The notes beneath the pieces are model-generated. The model searched no databases. It was not told where the DNA came from and worked only from the letters and a program-made list of their open reading frames with translations. Source: Thermostichus sp047462415 (GTDB taxonomy: Bacteria; Cyanobacteriota; Cyanobacteriia; Thermostichales; Thermostichaceae). From it: a DNA stretch of 64,000 nucleotides. Below are positions 35,156-44,507 of the stretch, one piece after another. Both the position numbers and the translations under genes were made by a program. The stretch is from NCBI RefSeq assembly GCF_047462415.1, contig NZ_JANSJE010000008.1:1-64000 (forward strand). The letters run 5' to 3'. The number at the start of each line of letters is the position of its first letter. Within the stretch, counting starts at the first letter, position 1.

Positions 35156-36526
35156 ATGATGACCGGACAACGACTCAGCCTGTGGACGAAGCTGGCCTAT
35201 GGGGTGGGGGATCTGGGCACGGGCATAACGGCCAATATCCTCATCTTTTTCCTGCTGCCCTTTCTCACCAATACCGTCGGCATGGCGGCGGGCCTGGCCG
35301 GCAGCATCTACGCCATCACCCGCTTTTGGGATGCCCTCAACGATCCCCTCATCGGCATCCTCAGCGACCGCACCCGCAGCCGTTGGGGTCGTCGCCGCCC
35401 CTGGCTGCTGTTTTCGGCTCTTCCCTTTGCCCTGACCTTTGCGGCGCAGTGGTGGATCCCTTTTCCCGGTCGAACTGGGCTTTTGTTTGCCTATTACCTG
35501 GCGGTGTCGCTGCTGTTTAACACCTTCTACTCTGCCGCCAACATTCCCTATGCCTCTCTGACAGCGGAGCTGACCCAAGACTACGACGAGCGCACCCAGC
35601 TCAACCAGTTCCGCTTTGTCTTCTCGGTGGGAGGCAGCATGGTTGCGGTAGTCAGCTTTCCGCTTTTGGTTAACCTGCTGCCGGATCGGGCTGCCGGCCA
35701 TCTGCTGGCGGGAGCTTGTTTTGGGGGGATCTCGGCTCTGCCCCTGCTGCTCTGCTTTTGGGGGGTGCGAGAACGGTATCAATCCTGGCGGGATCCGCTG
35801 CCCCTACTGCAGCAACTGCGGGTGGCCTTCAGCAACCGCCCCTATCTATTTGTCAGCGGCATCTACCTGTGTTCTTGGCTGGCGTTTCAGTTTACGGCCA
35901 CGATCATTCCCTATTTCATCGTTTTCTGGATGCAGTTGCCGGAGGTGTGGATCTCGCTAGTGGTGTTGGCGGTTCAGAGCGTTGCGGTGCTGACCCTGTT
36001 TGCCTGGACGCGACTGAGCGCCCACCTGGGCAAGCGCGCCATGTACCTGATTGGGGCGGGGTTTTGGCTGATCTCCCAAGCCGGCCTGTTTTTCCTACAG
36101 CCCGGCCAGGAGCGGCTCATGATTGCCCTGGCGCTGTTGGCGGGGGTGGGGGTTTCGGCCACGGCCTATCTCGGCCCCTGGTCGATGTTGCCGGATGTCA
36201 TCGACCTGGATGAGCTGCAAACTGGGGAGCGGCGGGAAGGGATCTTTTGTGCCTTGATGGTGTTCCTGCAAAAGGTAGGCCTAGGACTGGGGCTGTTTTT
36301 CCTAGGGCAAGTTCTGGAGTGGTCTGGCTTTATCCCTTCGGTGGCCGGGGGGCCGCCGCCCACCCAGCCGGAATCGGCCCTGTTGGCCATCCGCCTTGCC
36401 ATTGGCCCCTTGCCGGCGGTGGTTTTAATCGGCGGCATCCTGCTGGTGTGGCTCTACCCCATCACCCGGCAGCGCCACCGGCAGATCCTGCAGGAACTAG
36501 AAGCAAGACGGGCGGGATCCGCCTAG
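35156..36526 (+). CDS. GPH family (MelB-like) sugar:cation symporter
   Basis: 456 residues with about twelve transmembrane segments. The start is ATG at 35156 or 35159 after a G-run, with earlier in-frame starts adding non-membrane residues. LWTKLAYGVGDLGTGITANI opens the first segment. The GPH signature RFWDALNDPLIGILSDRTRS (near 55-75) with RWGRRRPWLL is clear. DVIDLDELQTGERREGIF (near 345) is the second conserved loop of the family. Substrate is probably a sugar or glycoside but cannot be assigned. It stands alone. Confidence 0.9.
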   Translation: MMTGQRLSLWTKLAYGVGDLGTGITANILIFFLLPFLTNTVGMAAGLAGSIYAITRFWDALNDPLIGILSDRTRSRWGRRRPWLLFSALPFALTFAAQWWIPFPGRTGLLFAYYLAVSLLFNTFYSAANIPYASLTAELTQDYDERTQLNQFRFVFSVGGSMVAVVSFPLLVNLLPDRAAGHLLAGACFGGISALPLLLCFWGVRERYQSWRDPLPLLQQLRVAFSNRPYLFVSGIYLCSWLAFQFTATIIPYFIVFWMQLPEVWISLVVLAVQSVAVLTLFAWTRLSAHLGKRAMYLIGAGFWLISQAGLFFLQPGQERLMIALALLAGVGVSATAYLGPWSMLPDVIDLDELQTGERREGIFCALMVFLQKVGLGLGLFFLGQVLEWSGFIPSVAGGPPPTQPESALLAIRLAIGPLPAVVLIGGILLVWLYPITRQRHRQILQELEARRAGSA

Positions 36527-36546
36527 ACAAGAGCCGCTTCCCCTCT

Positions 36547-37002
36547 TTAGTTGAGGATGATGCGCAGGCCGCTGCCGGAAGGCTGCACCGGCTCGGAGTT
36601 GGGCAGAATCCGCAGGCCGCTGCCGCTGGGCCGGATCCCGGTGTTGTCGGTATTGACGAAGAAGGTGTTGGAGCGGCCATCCCGCTCGTAGACCACCACG
36701 TCGTTGGAATTGAACTGGGAGCGGCAGATGATGGGGGAGTTGTCGGCAGCAGTGGCGGCGCTGCAGCGGTAGCCAGGGGCAGAGACCACTTGGCCCTCGG
36801 CATCGATGGAAAAAGGAACTCCCCCGGGCGGGAACGGAGCCAAGAGCGGCTGGTCGGGGTTGAGGATAACCGAGCCACCGGTGCTGGGTTCGACAACGAT
36901 CCCGCGGCCATCAATGACGATCCGCTGAGCTTGTACAGGAGCGACAGCCCCCAAGAGCAAAGCCAGGCTTAGCCCCAGTGGGCGGGGAAAAAACAGTTTC
37001 AT
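36547..37002 (-). CDS. small secreted hypothetical protein with C-terminal repeat
   Basis: 151 residues from the ATG at 37002, after an AAAGGAG ribosome site. A signal peptide (MKLFFPRPLGLSLALLLGAV, cleaved after VQA) leads to a mature region of about 125 residues without a recognised domain. Two cysteines (RCSAATAADNSPIICRS) could form a disulfide. The C-terminus repeats PSGSGLRI twice (RPSGSGLRILPNSEPVQPSG, then SGLRIILN), an unusual short repeat. Predicted to be periplasmic or extracellular. Confidence 0.7.
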   Translation of the reverse strand: MKLFFPRPLGLSLALLLGAVAPVQAQRIVIDGRGIVVEPSTGGSVILNPDQPLLAPFPPGGVPFSIDAEGQVVSAPGYRCSAATAADNSPIICRSQFNSNDVVVYERDGRSNTFFVNTDNTGIRPSGSGLRILPNSEPVQPSGSGLRIILN

Positions 37003-37158
37003 CGGACATCTCCTTTGGCCCAGGGCCATTCCACTCTTTGGGATCCATCGGCTACCTTGGAGGGATCCCTAACTTGATCTTGGCCCAGGTAGGGAGGATA
37101 ACCCAGGGCGGAAGTCGTCACCTCGCTTGCCAGGATGGGCACTTGGCCTTCGGCTCGA

Positions 37159-38223
37159 CTACCACAGCCCGGAACGCCCCAGCGCCAGACCCACCACCAA
37201 CATCCCCAACACCAGAAAAGGCTGAGCGCTGGCCTGGTATTTCACGTCGTTGTTGAGGGGATCCCGCAGCAGGTACATGTCTTGGAAGGTGATCTGGGGG
37301 ATAATGAGCAGCACCAAAATCGCCGCATAGAGTTTTAGGCCGGCTCCCAGCAAAAACGAGGCCATGCCGAACTGAAATAGATCAATCATCAGCGCCGCGA
37401 TCCAGGCCGCCCCCACAGCGCCAAACATCACCGGCAAAGAGGCGAGTCCAAATTGTCTATCTCCCTCGATGCTTTTGAAATCGTTGACCACGGCAATCCC
37501 CAAGCCGGCCAAGCTGTAGATTAGAGTTAGGATGCAGACTGTCCAGTTGAGCTGGCCAAACAGGGCGTGGCCTGTCCACCAGGGCAAAGCAATGTAGCTG
37601 GCGCCCAGGGCGTAGTTGCCCAGCCAGCCATTGCGCTTTAGTTTCAGGGGCGGCGCCGAGTAGATGTAGGCAATTAGGGCTCCCGCCAGGGCAATGCAGG
37701 TGATCACCGGGAAGTCGTGGCCGGTGTACCAGTCCAGGGCATAGGCCAACCCCAGCCCCAAGATCAGCAGCACCCAGATCTGGATAACCACCCGCCGGAG
37801 GGAGATGGCCCCGGAAGGGATGGGGCGGTAAGGCTCGTTGATGGCGTCAATCTCGCGGTCGTAGTACTCGTTCAGGGTCTGGGTGTAGCCGGTCATCAGG
37901 GGGCCGGCCAGGATCATGCCCACCAGGATGAGGGCCACGTTCTCCCAAGTCCAGGTGAAATGGCCAGAAGAGGCCGCCCCCGGAATCAGGCCCCACACCA
38001 GCGGGATCCAGGTGACGGGCTTCATCAGTTGCAGGTGGACTTGCCAAACGGAGCGAGACTCCACCTCTGCCCCTTTCATGCCCAAAAGTTGACGGACACG
38101 CCGGCTGGCGGATCCTTGGTCGGTTTCAGGAGCCGGCGCGGTTTCTGCGCTGGGATCGGCAGCAGGGGCCATTGCGTCTGCCGCTGGCGCCAAAGATGGC
38201 TCTTGAGAGGTGCTTTCGCTCAT
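37159..38223 (-). CDS. chlG: chlorophyll synthase
   Basis: Attaches the phytyl or geranylgeranyl tail to chlorophyllide a in the membrane. 354 residues from the ATG at 38223. An Ala/Pro-rich N-terminal stretch of about 40 residues is followed by eight or nine transmembrane segments of the UbiA family. The two Asp-rich loops are NEYYDREIDAINEPYRPIPS (near 113) and VVNDFKSIEGDRQFGLASLP (near 250), both specific for ChlG. It has no partner in a tight operon, but chlP lies 3 kb away on the other strand. Confidence 0.97.
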   Translation of the reverse strand: MSESTSQEPSLAPAADAMAPAADPSAETAPAPETDQGSASRRVRQLLGMKGAEVESRSVWQVHLQLMKPVTWIPLVWGLIPGAASSGHFTWTWENVALILVGMILAGPLMTGYTQTLNEYYDREIDAINEPYRPIPSGAISLRRVVIQIWVLLILGLGLAYALDWYTGHDFPVITCIALAGALIAYIYSAPPLKLKRNGWLGNYALGASYIALPWWTGHALFGQLNWTVCILTLIYSLAGLGIAVVNDFKSIEGDRQFGLASLPVMFGAVGAAWIAALMIDLFQFGMASFLLGAGLKLYAAILVLLIIPQITFQDMYLLRDPLNNDVKYQASAQPFLVLGMLVVGLALGRSGLW

Positions 38224-38306
38224 AGTGGGGTGCGCAATCAAACTTCAACAACGGGGATACCCACCCCCATTCTGAGGCATCTTCCCTCGTTCCTCAAAAC
38301 TTTCCT

Positions 38307-39104
38307 CTAGACAATCTGCGCTGCCACGAATAGGGATTGGTGCTGGGCCGGGATCCGCTCTTTCTCGGCTGCCGGGATCACCAAGGGGGGCTGCCGGGTG
38401 TAGTTGACGGGATCCCGGAACCAAGGTCGGCTGTAGGTGTTGTAAAGGAGGGGCCGGGGAGCGGTAGAACGATTGGCCCGGCCTAGGTGGATCAAGCGGT
38501 AATCGAACAGCAGGCAGGATCCCTTGGCCAGCGGCGGATCGACAAAGGGCATCTGCCGGGCCAGCTCGGTGTAGTGGGCCTCGAAAACGGCATGGCTGCC
38601 GGGCCAGAGACGGGTTATGCCGTTCTCTTCGTTGACATCCACCAGCGGAATGAGAAGATTGAGGGCATAGCAGGGGATGATGGCATCCAGAATTGCGTCG
38701 CCGAAGAGGTGGGAGAGATCCCGGTGAACCTGTTGGTCGGCGGATCCCGGCAGAGAAACTACCACCCCCAGACCGCTCAGGATCAGGCTTGATCCCAAGA
38801 TTCGCTGCAAAATAGGCAGGACTAAGGGGTGGGCATAGAGCAGGGGATCGTTGAAGGGCCCCTCCAGGCGCACCGTCACCATCACTCGTCGATTGCCCAC
38901 CAACAGGGCGTCGGTGTGGTTCTCGTGGGTGCAGTAGCGGCTGTAGGTGGCCAGAAAGCTGCTGTGCAGCTTGTCGATGAGCGCCGTGGGGAAGATCTCC
39001 GGCAGCACCAGGTAGCCCTCGGTGGAAAACAGGTGAAACGCCTGCTCTACGGTCTCCGGATCCGGCTGCTGTCCTGTATGGCTAAAGCGCACCTGGGCTA
39101 ACAC
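38307..39104 (-). CDS. phytanoyl-CoA dioxygenase (PhyH) family protein
   Basis: 265 residues. A 2-oxoglutarate/Fe(II) oxygenase fold is indicated by the HxD motif in QQVHRDLSHLFGD (near 125), the distal histidine in FDYRLIHLGRANRS (near 205) and the start pattern HLFSTEGYLVLPEIFP (near 24). The substrate is unknown; family members hydroxylate lipids, ectoine or other small molecules. It begins six bases after the trpE stop on the same strand, so the two are probably cotranscribed, although there is no obvious functional link. Confidence 0.87.
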   Translation of the reverse strand: MLAQVRFSHTGQQPDPETVEQAFHLFSTEGYLVLPEIFPTALIDKLHSSFLATYSRYCTHENHTDALLVGNRRVMVTVRLEGPFNDPLLYAHPLVLPILQRILGSSLILSGLGVVVSLPGSADQQVHRDLSHLFGDAILDAIIPCYALNLLIPLVDVNEENGITRLWPGSHAVFEAHYTELARQMPFVDPPLAKGSCLLFDYRLIHLGRANRSTAPRPLLYNTYSRPWFRDPVNYTRQPPLVIPAAEKERIPAQHQSLFVAAQIV

Positions 39105-39110
39105 GAACCT

Positions 39111-40607
39111 TTACCCCTTTTGCAGACTGGCCACTGCCATCAGCATGCCCCGCGCCTTGTTCAAACATTCTTGATATTCCCGCTCTGGATCCGAGTCGGC
39201 CACGATGCCCGCCCCGGCTTGGACGCTCACCTGGCCCCGTTGAACCAGCAGGGTGCGGATGGTGATGGCGGTGTTCAGTTGGCCGGAGAAGTCATAGTAG
39301 CCGTAGGCACCGGCGTAGGGGCCGCGGCGGCACCCTTCCAGCTCGTGGATAATCTGCATGGCGCGAATTTTGGGGGCGCCGGTAACGGTGCCGGCAGGAA
39401 AGGTGGCCCGCAGCAGATCCCAGGCGCTGTAGCGGGGATCCAACTGCCCTACCACGTTGCTGACGATGTGCATCACGTGGCTGTAGCGCTCAATCTGCAT
39501 CAGGTCGTCCACCTGCACGGATCCCAGGCGGCAGACCCTTCCCAGGTCGTTGCGGGCCAAGTCCACCAGCATGACGTGCTCCGCCCGCTCCTTGGGATCC
39601 GCCAAGAGCTCTTGCTCCAACTGGCGGTCTTCGGCGGGGGTAGTGCCGCGGGGGCGGGTGCCGGCGATGGGACGCACGGTGGCGATGCGCTCTTCCCCCA
39701 CCCGGCTGAGCTTGACCATCACCTCTGGGCTGGAGCCAATCAGGCAGAGATCCCCAAACTGCAAAAATGCCATGTAGGGGGAGGGGTTAATCAGCCGCAG
39801 GGAGCGGTAGAGGCGAAAGGGATCCCCGTCAAAGCGGCTGGTCAAGCGCTGCGAGAGCACCACCTGAAAGATCTCGCCGGCGCGGATGTAGGCTTTGGCC
39901 TGCTCCACCGCCTGGCAGTAGGCGGCGCGGCTGAGGGTGCTGGGGGGAATGGCATCGGGCAGGTGGGGCTTCCAGTCGAGGCTGAGGTGGGATAGCGACA
40001 GGGGAGCGCTGAGCTGTTGCAGCAGCGTTTCCACCCGCTGGCAAGCTTGGGCGTAGGCCTGCTCCGCCGGCTGCTGGCGCGTGTCGGCAAAGGCCACCAC
40101 CCAGATCTTGCGCTTCACCTGGTCGAAGATCAGGATGCTGTCCACCTGCATTAGGATGGCGTCGGGCGGATCCCCTGGCTGCGGGGGATGGATGGGTACC
40201 TTGGGCTCAATCCAGCGAATCAGCTCATAGCCCCAGTAGCCGAACAGCCCGCCAATGCTGCTGGGCAACTCTGGCAGGTGCACCGGCTCATAGGGCTGCA
40301 GGCAGCGGGCCAAAATGGCAAAGGGATCCCCGTGGTGCTGCTCTCGATGCCCGTCGCGGTGGATTTGCAAGGCCTGATCCCCGCGCACCTCTAGCACCCA
40401 CAGGGGATCGCAGCCGAGGAAGCTGTAGCGGGCCACCTGCTCCCCTCCCTCCACCGATTCCAACAAAAAGTTGTAGGGCCGCCCGGCGCAGACCCGGTAC
40501 CAGGCAGAGACAGGCGTTTCCAAGTCCGCCACCCATTCCTGGTACACCGGGATGAAATTGCCCTGTTGGCTGAGGGCGAGAAACTCCTTCAGGGAAGGGA
40601 AGATCAT
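39111..40607 (-). CDS. trpE: anthranilate synthase component I
   Basis: Converts chorismate and glutamine-derived ammonia to anthranilate with TrpG. 498 residues from the ATG at 40607, preceded by GGAAG. The tryptophan-binding LLES motif (YNFLLESVEGGEQVARYSFL, near 45) separates it from PabB. Chorismate-binding domain motifs include GEIFQVVLSQRL (near 250), SPEVMVKL (near 290), IAGTRPRG (near 312), DLARNDLGRVC (near 350) and FPAGTVTGAPKIRAMQII (near 412). Feedback inhibition by tryptophan is expected. trpG is not adjacent. Confidence 0.95.
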   Translation of the reverse strand: MIFPSLKEFLALSQQGNFIPVYQEWVADLETPVSAWYRVCAGRPYNFLLESVEGGEQVARYSFLGCDPLWVLEVRGDQALQIHRDGHREQHHGDPFAILARCLQPYEPVHLPELPSSIGGLFGYWGYELIRWIEPKVPIHPPQPGDPPDAILMQVDSILIFDQVKRKIWVVAFADTRQQPAEQAYAQACQRVETLLQQLSAPLSLSHLSLDWKPHLPDAIPPSTLSRAAYCQAVEQAKAYIRAGEIFQVVLSQRLTSRFDGDPFRLYRSLRLINPSPYMAFLQFGDLCLIGSSPEVMVKLSRVGEERIATVRPIAGTRPRGTTPAEDRQLEQELLADPKERAEHVMLVDLARNDLGRVCRLGSVQVDDLMQIERYSHVMHIVSNVVGQLDPRYSAWDLLRATFPAGTVTGAPKIRAMQIIHELEGCRRGPYAGAYGYYDFSGQLNTAITIRTLLVQRGQVSVQAGAGIVADSDPEREYQECLNKARGMLMAVASLQKG

Positions 40608-40698
40608 GGCCTGCACTTCCTGCGGTTTGCCTCTCGACTTTACCCTAAGGCGGGCAACCATTAAGCTGAGGGGGGCTTTTCTCTCGGGAACCTTGGCC

Positions 40699-41274
40699 AT
40701 GCATACCCCATCGCAGATCCTTCGCGAGCGCCTGCGCTTCCACGGCCACAAGTACACTTTTGTCAGCCAGCGTTTGCGCTTTCCCAACGGCACAGAAGGG
40801 GAGCGGGAGTACCTCATCCACCCCGGCGGCGTTGTGGCCGTGCCGGTGACTGCCGAAGGCAAGTTTGTCTGCATTCGCCAGTATCGCTTTGCCGTCGCCG
40901 CCTACCTTTACGAATTTCCTGCCGGCACCGTCGAGCCGGGAGAACATCCGGATGAAACCATTCGCCGCGAGCTGGAAGAAGAAACCGGCCTGCGCGCCCA
41001 CCGCTGGGATCCCCTCGGCCAATTTTATCTGTGCCCCGGCTATTCCAGCGAGATCATGTACGCCTACCTGGCGCGGGATCTGGAAGTGCTGGATGCTCCA
41101 CCGGCCAAGGACGAGGATGAAGACATCGCCGTCGTGGAGTTTTCGCCTGCTGAACTAACGGAAATGGCCCGTTTTGGCCTGGACTTTGATAGCAAATCTA
41201 TCGCCTGCTTTTGGCGGGCCCAATTGTTTTTGGCGGCAGAAAAGGGGGCTATTCCAAGTGGCAACCAGACATGA
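40699..41274 (+). CDS. Nudix hydrolase, ADP-ribose pyrophosphatase-like
   Basis: 191 residues from the ATG at 40699, divergent from trpE. The Nudix box begins at GTVEPGEHPDETIRRELEEE and continues TGL (near 81-103), fitting the GX5EX7REUXEEXGU consensus. The N-terminal strand pattern VSQRLRFPNGTEGEREYL and AVPVTAEGKFVCIRQYRFAV are like ADP-ribose pyrophosphatases, which hydrolyse nucleotide sugars. A proline-type selectivity residue after the box cannot be used with confidence. Ribosome site weak. Confidence 0.88.
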   Translation: MHTPSQILRERLRFHGHKYTFVSQRLRFPNGTEGEREYLIHPGGVVAVPVTAEGKFVCIRQYRFAVAAYLYEFPAGTVEPGEHPDETIRRELEEETGLRAHRWDPLGQFYLCPGYSSEIMYAYLARDLEVLDAPPAKDEDEDIAVVEFSPAELTEMARFGLDFDSKSIACFWRAQLFLAAEKGAIPSGNQT

Positions 41275-41584
41275 GTGGCAAACTCTGGCCATTGCAATTG
41301 CCGGTGAACCTTTGCCTTGCCTAGCTTCCCTCCCTCAGAGCGAGAGTTAGGGATCGATCCAGCGAGCCGTTCCATTTGATAATGACTACGACTTTTTTGT
41401 ACAGCTTTTTCTAGCGTTATCTACGGCAGCCAGTATAGATCAATCTCTTGCATCAGTCGCCCCTGACCATCAAGGTGGGCGCGACGTTGAATTGAACATC
41501 AGAGGGATCCCTTATCCCGGTTACTTTGTTAACTGGAGAAGCCTTGGAGTCTCCTAGAATTTTAGGGTCGAGGGGTGAGGAAAT
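41275..41584. other. 310-base gene-free stretch
   Basis: Lies between two plus-strand genes. It contains a GGATCC near 41505 and AT-rich parts near 41380-41440 that could hold the promoter of the next gene. I see no repeat, RNA or coding signal. Confidence 0.4.
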
Positions 41585-42250
41585 ATGCGGAAGCTGTTGT
41601 ATTCCTATGGTCGCATAGCCTGGGGAGTGGCCTTGGTTGTCACCCTACCAACTGCCGTTGGTTCTGCCCATTCCCAGCCTATGCTTCCGCTTTTGCCGGC
41701 TGTTTCTGAGGGGGGCAGCGCGCGCGAAGGAGTTGTTGCCCTATTTCGTCAATCCATCTGGTGGGACTTCATCCGTGGCAATCGTGGCGAAAACCTGCGC
41801 CTGTTTGCGGCCAGCCTCACCGCTTCCGATCGTCAGGATGTAGTGGCCGTGTTTGAAATCCAGCGGCAGCCGACAGTGGAGCCGGTGGTGCGGGTTCTCA
41901 GCTTTGGACATCAGGGAGGATACGATTTTCGCCTGCTCCACACGGCTGAGCCGATCCCAGGGCGGTTGGTGGAAGCTCACCTGCGCACCGACATCACCCC
42001 CAGCACCCAGCCCAAGTTGGTGCTGCTCACCGAGCGAGGGGGCATCAGCCTGCTGCGGTCTGTCTTGGTCTTGGAACACCGGCTAGAGGGGTTTGTGCCG
42101 TTGCTAAGCGTAACAGACTTAAGCAATGCCAGCCTGCGGGTCAGCCCCCAAGGGATCCTGGTCATCTCCAGCGTGCCGGGATCCAACCGCGACTCGCGCG
42201 CCACCCTCTACCAGTGGGAAGGAGATGGCTTTGTCCGCCGCGATCTGTAG
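41585..42250 (+). CDS. secreted hypothetical protein
   Basis: 221 residues from the ATG at 41585, six bases after GAGG. A signal peptide (about residues 1-30, ending SAHS) is followed by a beta-rich mature domain: VVRVLSFGHQGGYDFRLLHT, then LVLLTERGGISLLRSVLVL, then LRVSPQGILVISSVPGSN. The pattern suggests a beta-sandwich or propeller-blade-like fold, but I do not recognise the family. Predicted to be periplasmic. Alone between a Nudix gene and a repeat-bearing gap. Confidence 0.7.
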   Translation: MRKLLYSYGRIAWGVALVVTLPTAVGSAHSQPMLPLLPAVSEGGSAREGVVALFRQSIWWDFIRGNRGENLRLFAASLTASDRQDVVAVFEIQRQPTVEPVVRVLSFGHQGGYDFRLLHTAEPIPGRLVEAHLRTDITPSTQPKLVLLTERGGISLLRSVLVLEHRLEGFVPLLSVTDLSNASLRVSPQGILVISSVPGSNRDSRATLYQWEGDGFVRRDL

Positions 42251-42330
42251 CATCCCAAGTTTTTCGATTGGCGACAAGGCATAGGCCGCTGGGATTCGTT
42301 CCCAATTGCTGCGAAGCAGTCCCCTGCAAC

Positions 42331-42402
42331 TCCCCTCTCCCACTGGGAGAGGGGTCGGGGGTGAGGGGAGACTCCCATTGAAAGAGGGATCGGGGGTGAG
42401 GG
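42331..42402 (-). repeat. palindromic repeat of the 33-bp family, two units
   Basis: CTCCCCTCTCCCACTGGGAG, then AGGGGTCGGGGGTGAGGGG, then a second TCGGGGGTGAGGG 35 bases after the first. The first unit is a near-perfect hairpin. Orientation is opposite to the arrays at 26751 and 63913. It lies between convergent genes and might serve as a terminator on both strands. Confidence 0.75.
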
Positions 42403-42415
42403 AAACGTCTCCAGC

Positions 42416-43369
42416 CTATTGAGGGTGACCAGAGAGCTGCTGAGCCTGCCAGCAGACGCCCAGGCTGGGCGCTTGGCCCACCTGCCAGAGAAACAGGCTT
42501 TCAGCTCCCAGGGGATCCAGGCTCCAGGGATCCAGGTCAGACCCAAACCACCCGTAGGGATCGACAGGGGCAGGTTGGCCAGAGTTGGTTTGATCAAGGC
42601 GGCGCACCTCAAAATGGAGATGGGGCCCACTGGCACAGCCGCTGTCGCCCGAGAGGCCGATTACGTCCCCTGCCGCCACTCTCTGTCCCTCCTGCACCCG
42701 GATTTGGCTGAGGTGGGCGTAGAGGGTTTCCAAGCCGCCTGGCTCGTGCAGAATGCGCACCCGCAACCCCCTGACCGGGCGGCCCAAGCCAGGACACAAA
42801 AACTGCGGCTCTTGACGCGCCAAGGTGACCCGTCCTGAAGCGGCGGCCAAGATCGGCGTACCCACCGGCATGGCCCAGTCGTAGCCGGCGTGGCCATCGC
42901 TTTTGCCGCAGGGGTGCAGCGGGCCAGGGAGCCAAACTTGGCCTTGCCCACTGACAAACCGTCCGTTGCCATCTTCCTCCCCCAGGGGCATATCGTGGTC
43001 GAAAAGGTTGGTGACGGGAAATTCGCCGACAAAGGGCTTGTGCAAGAACGGCCACTGGGGCAGCGGCGCATCCCCATCGGCAGAGCGATGGCTCTCCAGC
43101 GCCAGCCGATAGTTTTCCAGCTCCTGACGCTGAGCCGGATCCTGCGACTGCCGATACAAGAGATCCACCAGGCGCAGGGCCTGAGACCAGTCCCGGCGCT
43201 CCACAGCCCGGGCCAACTGGGCGTACACCCCCACCAGGGATCCCTGCCACCGAGGTAGGGGCAGGCCCTGGGCAAAGACAGAGGGGATGTTTACGAATTG
43301 ATACAATAGACAGCAAAATATCAGCAGTGTCACCGTTAGCAGCAGTGACACCTCTGTCCAGGGAGCCAT
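42416..43369 (-). CDS. M23 family peptidase (LytM-like, membrane-anchored)
   Basis: 317 residues if started at ATG 43369, which begins with a signal anchor (MAPWTEVSLLLTVTLLIFCC). The frame is open to 43723, and an ATG at 43513 would add 48 basic residues but would overlap the cruF start codon. A helical region (about 45-105) precedes the M23 domain: GHAGYDWAMPVGTPILAAAS (zinc ligands His/Asp), LRVRILHEPGGLETLYAHLS, and CASGPHLHFEVRR (HxH). All ligands are present, so it is probably an active periplasmic peptidoglycan endopeptidase. Confidence 0.85.
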   Translation of the reverse strand: MAPWTEVSLLLTVTLLIFCCLLYQFVNIPSVFAQGLPLPRWQGSLVGVYAQLARAVERRDWSQALRLVDLLYRQSQDPAQRQELENYRLALESHRSADGDAPLPQWPFLHKPFVGEFPVTNLFDHDMPLGEEDGNGRFVSGQGQVWLPGPLHPCGKSDGHAGYDWAMPVGTPILAAASGRVTLARQEPQFLCPGLGRPVRGLRVRILHEPGGLETLYAHLSQIRVQEGQRVAAGDVIGLSGDSGCASGPHLHFEVRRLDQTNSGQPAPVDPYGWFGSDLDPWSLDPLGAESLFLWQVGQAPSLGVCWQAQQLSGHPQ

Positions 43370-43511
43370 CCCAAGTAGGCCGGCCCGCAAGCAAGCGGGT
43401 TCGTTCTTGGAGTTGGGCTTTCTTCCCAGGCCACCCGCTTTTCTCCTCAGCCGTTGTAGGAGCGGTAGAGAGGCAGAGCGGCTTTGCTTAACCACTCTCC
43501 TGGAGTTTCTC

Positions 43512-44507
43512 ATGCGTTGGTTCTCGTCCTCTGGTGTTCTCGTCAGTCCGTCTTTGCAGCTTTCTGTTTGGCGAAGTGTTCTGCCTCTGTCCGGCTCAAT
43601 TTGGCGGCGGCTGGAAGCTTTGGCGCTGGGTTTGCACATTCTGTCTTTGCTCTTCGGGTTGGCAGGGTTGCTTTGGGTTGTACCCCATCCTGAGTGGGTG
43701 GCCAGTTTGCCCCCCGTTGGCATTCAAGCCTTCTCCTGGAGCATGGGCAATGGCGGCGTTGCCTACATGGTGTTCGGGGCGCTGGCGGCGGCTTTGATGG
43801 GATCCCGACTGTTGGGAGTGCGGCGCCTGTTGATGTTTTTGATCCCGGCGGTGGGCATCTCCCTGGCCAGCGAGCTGTTGGGCACCAGTACAGGGATCCC
43901 CTTTGGCGACTACGGCTACCTCAGTGGGCTGGGCTACAAGATTGCCGGGCTGGTTCCCTTCACGATCCCTTTGTCTTGGTTTTACGTGGGGCTGTCCTCT
44001 TACCTGTTGGCGCGGGTGGCGCTGCAAGCGGGTCGCCACTGGCTGATCCACTGCGAGGCCATCCTGTTGGGGGCGCTGCTGCTCACCGCTTGGGACTTCG
44101 TGCTGGATCCGGCCATGACCCGCGGCTTGATCCCCTTTTGGACGTGGTTTCAGCCGGGGCCTTTTTTCGGCATGCCGTTGCAAAACTTCGGCGGTTGGAT
44201 GCTGACCGGGGCCGCCTTTATGACCGTAGCCAACCTCCTCTGGGGGAAAGATCAGCCTGTGTTGAACCGCCGCCAGTTGTTGGGGCCGCTGGTGCTTTAT
44301 GTAGCCAATTTTGCTTTTGCCCTGCTGATGAGCCTGGGATCCGGCATTTTCGCGCCAGCGGGGCTAGGCCTGTTGCTGGGCTTGGGGCCAGCCTTAGGGT
44401 TGTGGTGGAACGCCCCGCCTGCACCCTCCCATCCCGAAGCGGTTGAAGGAGAGGCAGCTCGAACCTGGCAGGCGCTGGAGGATCCTGGCTGGGCGGGGGT
44501 GAAATAG
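43512..44507 (+). CDS. cruF: carotenoid 1',2'-hydratase CruF-type membrane protein
   Basis: 331 residues from the ATG at 43512, after a CTGGAG ribosome site. About eight transmembrane segments. The family pattern ELLGTSTGIPFGDYGYLSGL (near 122), WFYVGLSSYLL (near 155), TAWDFVLDPAMT (near 195) and GMPLQNFGGWMLTG (near 220) match the CruF/DUF422 group, which hydrates the 1',2' double bond of gamma-carotene in myxol and myxoxanthophyll synthesis. Its partner glycosyltransferase CruG is not adjacent. Divergent from the M23 peptidase gene. Confidence 0.9.
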   Translation: MRWFSSSGVLVSPSLQLSVWRSVLPLSGSIWRRLEALALGLHILSLLFGLAGLLWVVPHPEWVASLPPVGIQAFSWSMGNGGVAYMVFGALAAALMGSRLLGVRRLLMFLIPAVGISLASELLGTSTGIPFGDYGYLSGLGYKIAGLVPFTIPLSWFYVGLSSYLLARVALQAGRHWLIHCEAILLGALLLTAWDFVLDPAMTRGLIPFWTWFQPGPFFGMPLQNFGGWMLTGAAFMTVANLLWGKDQPVLNRRQLLGPLVLYVANFAFALLMSLGSGIFAPAGLGLLLGLGPALGLWWNAPPAPSHPEAVEGEAARTWQALEDPGWAGVK

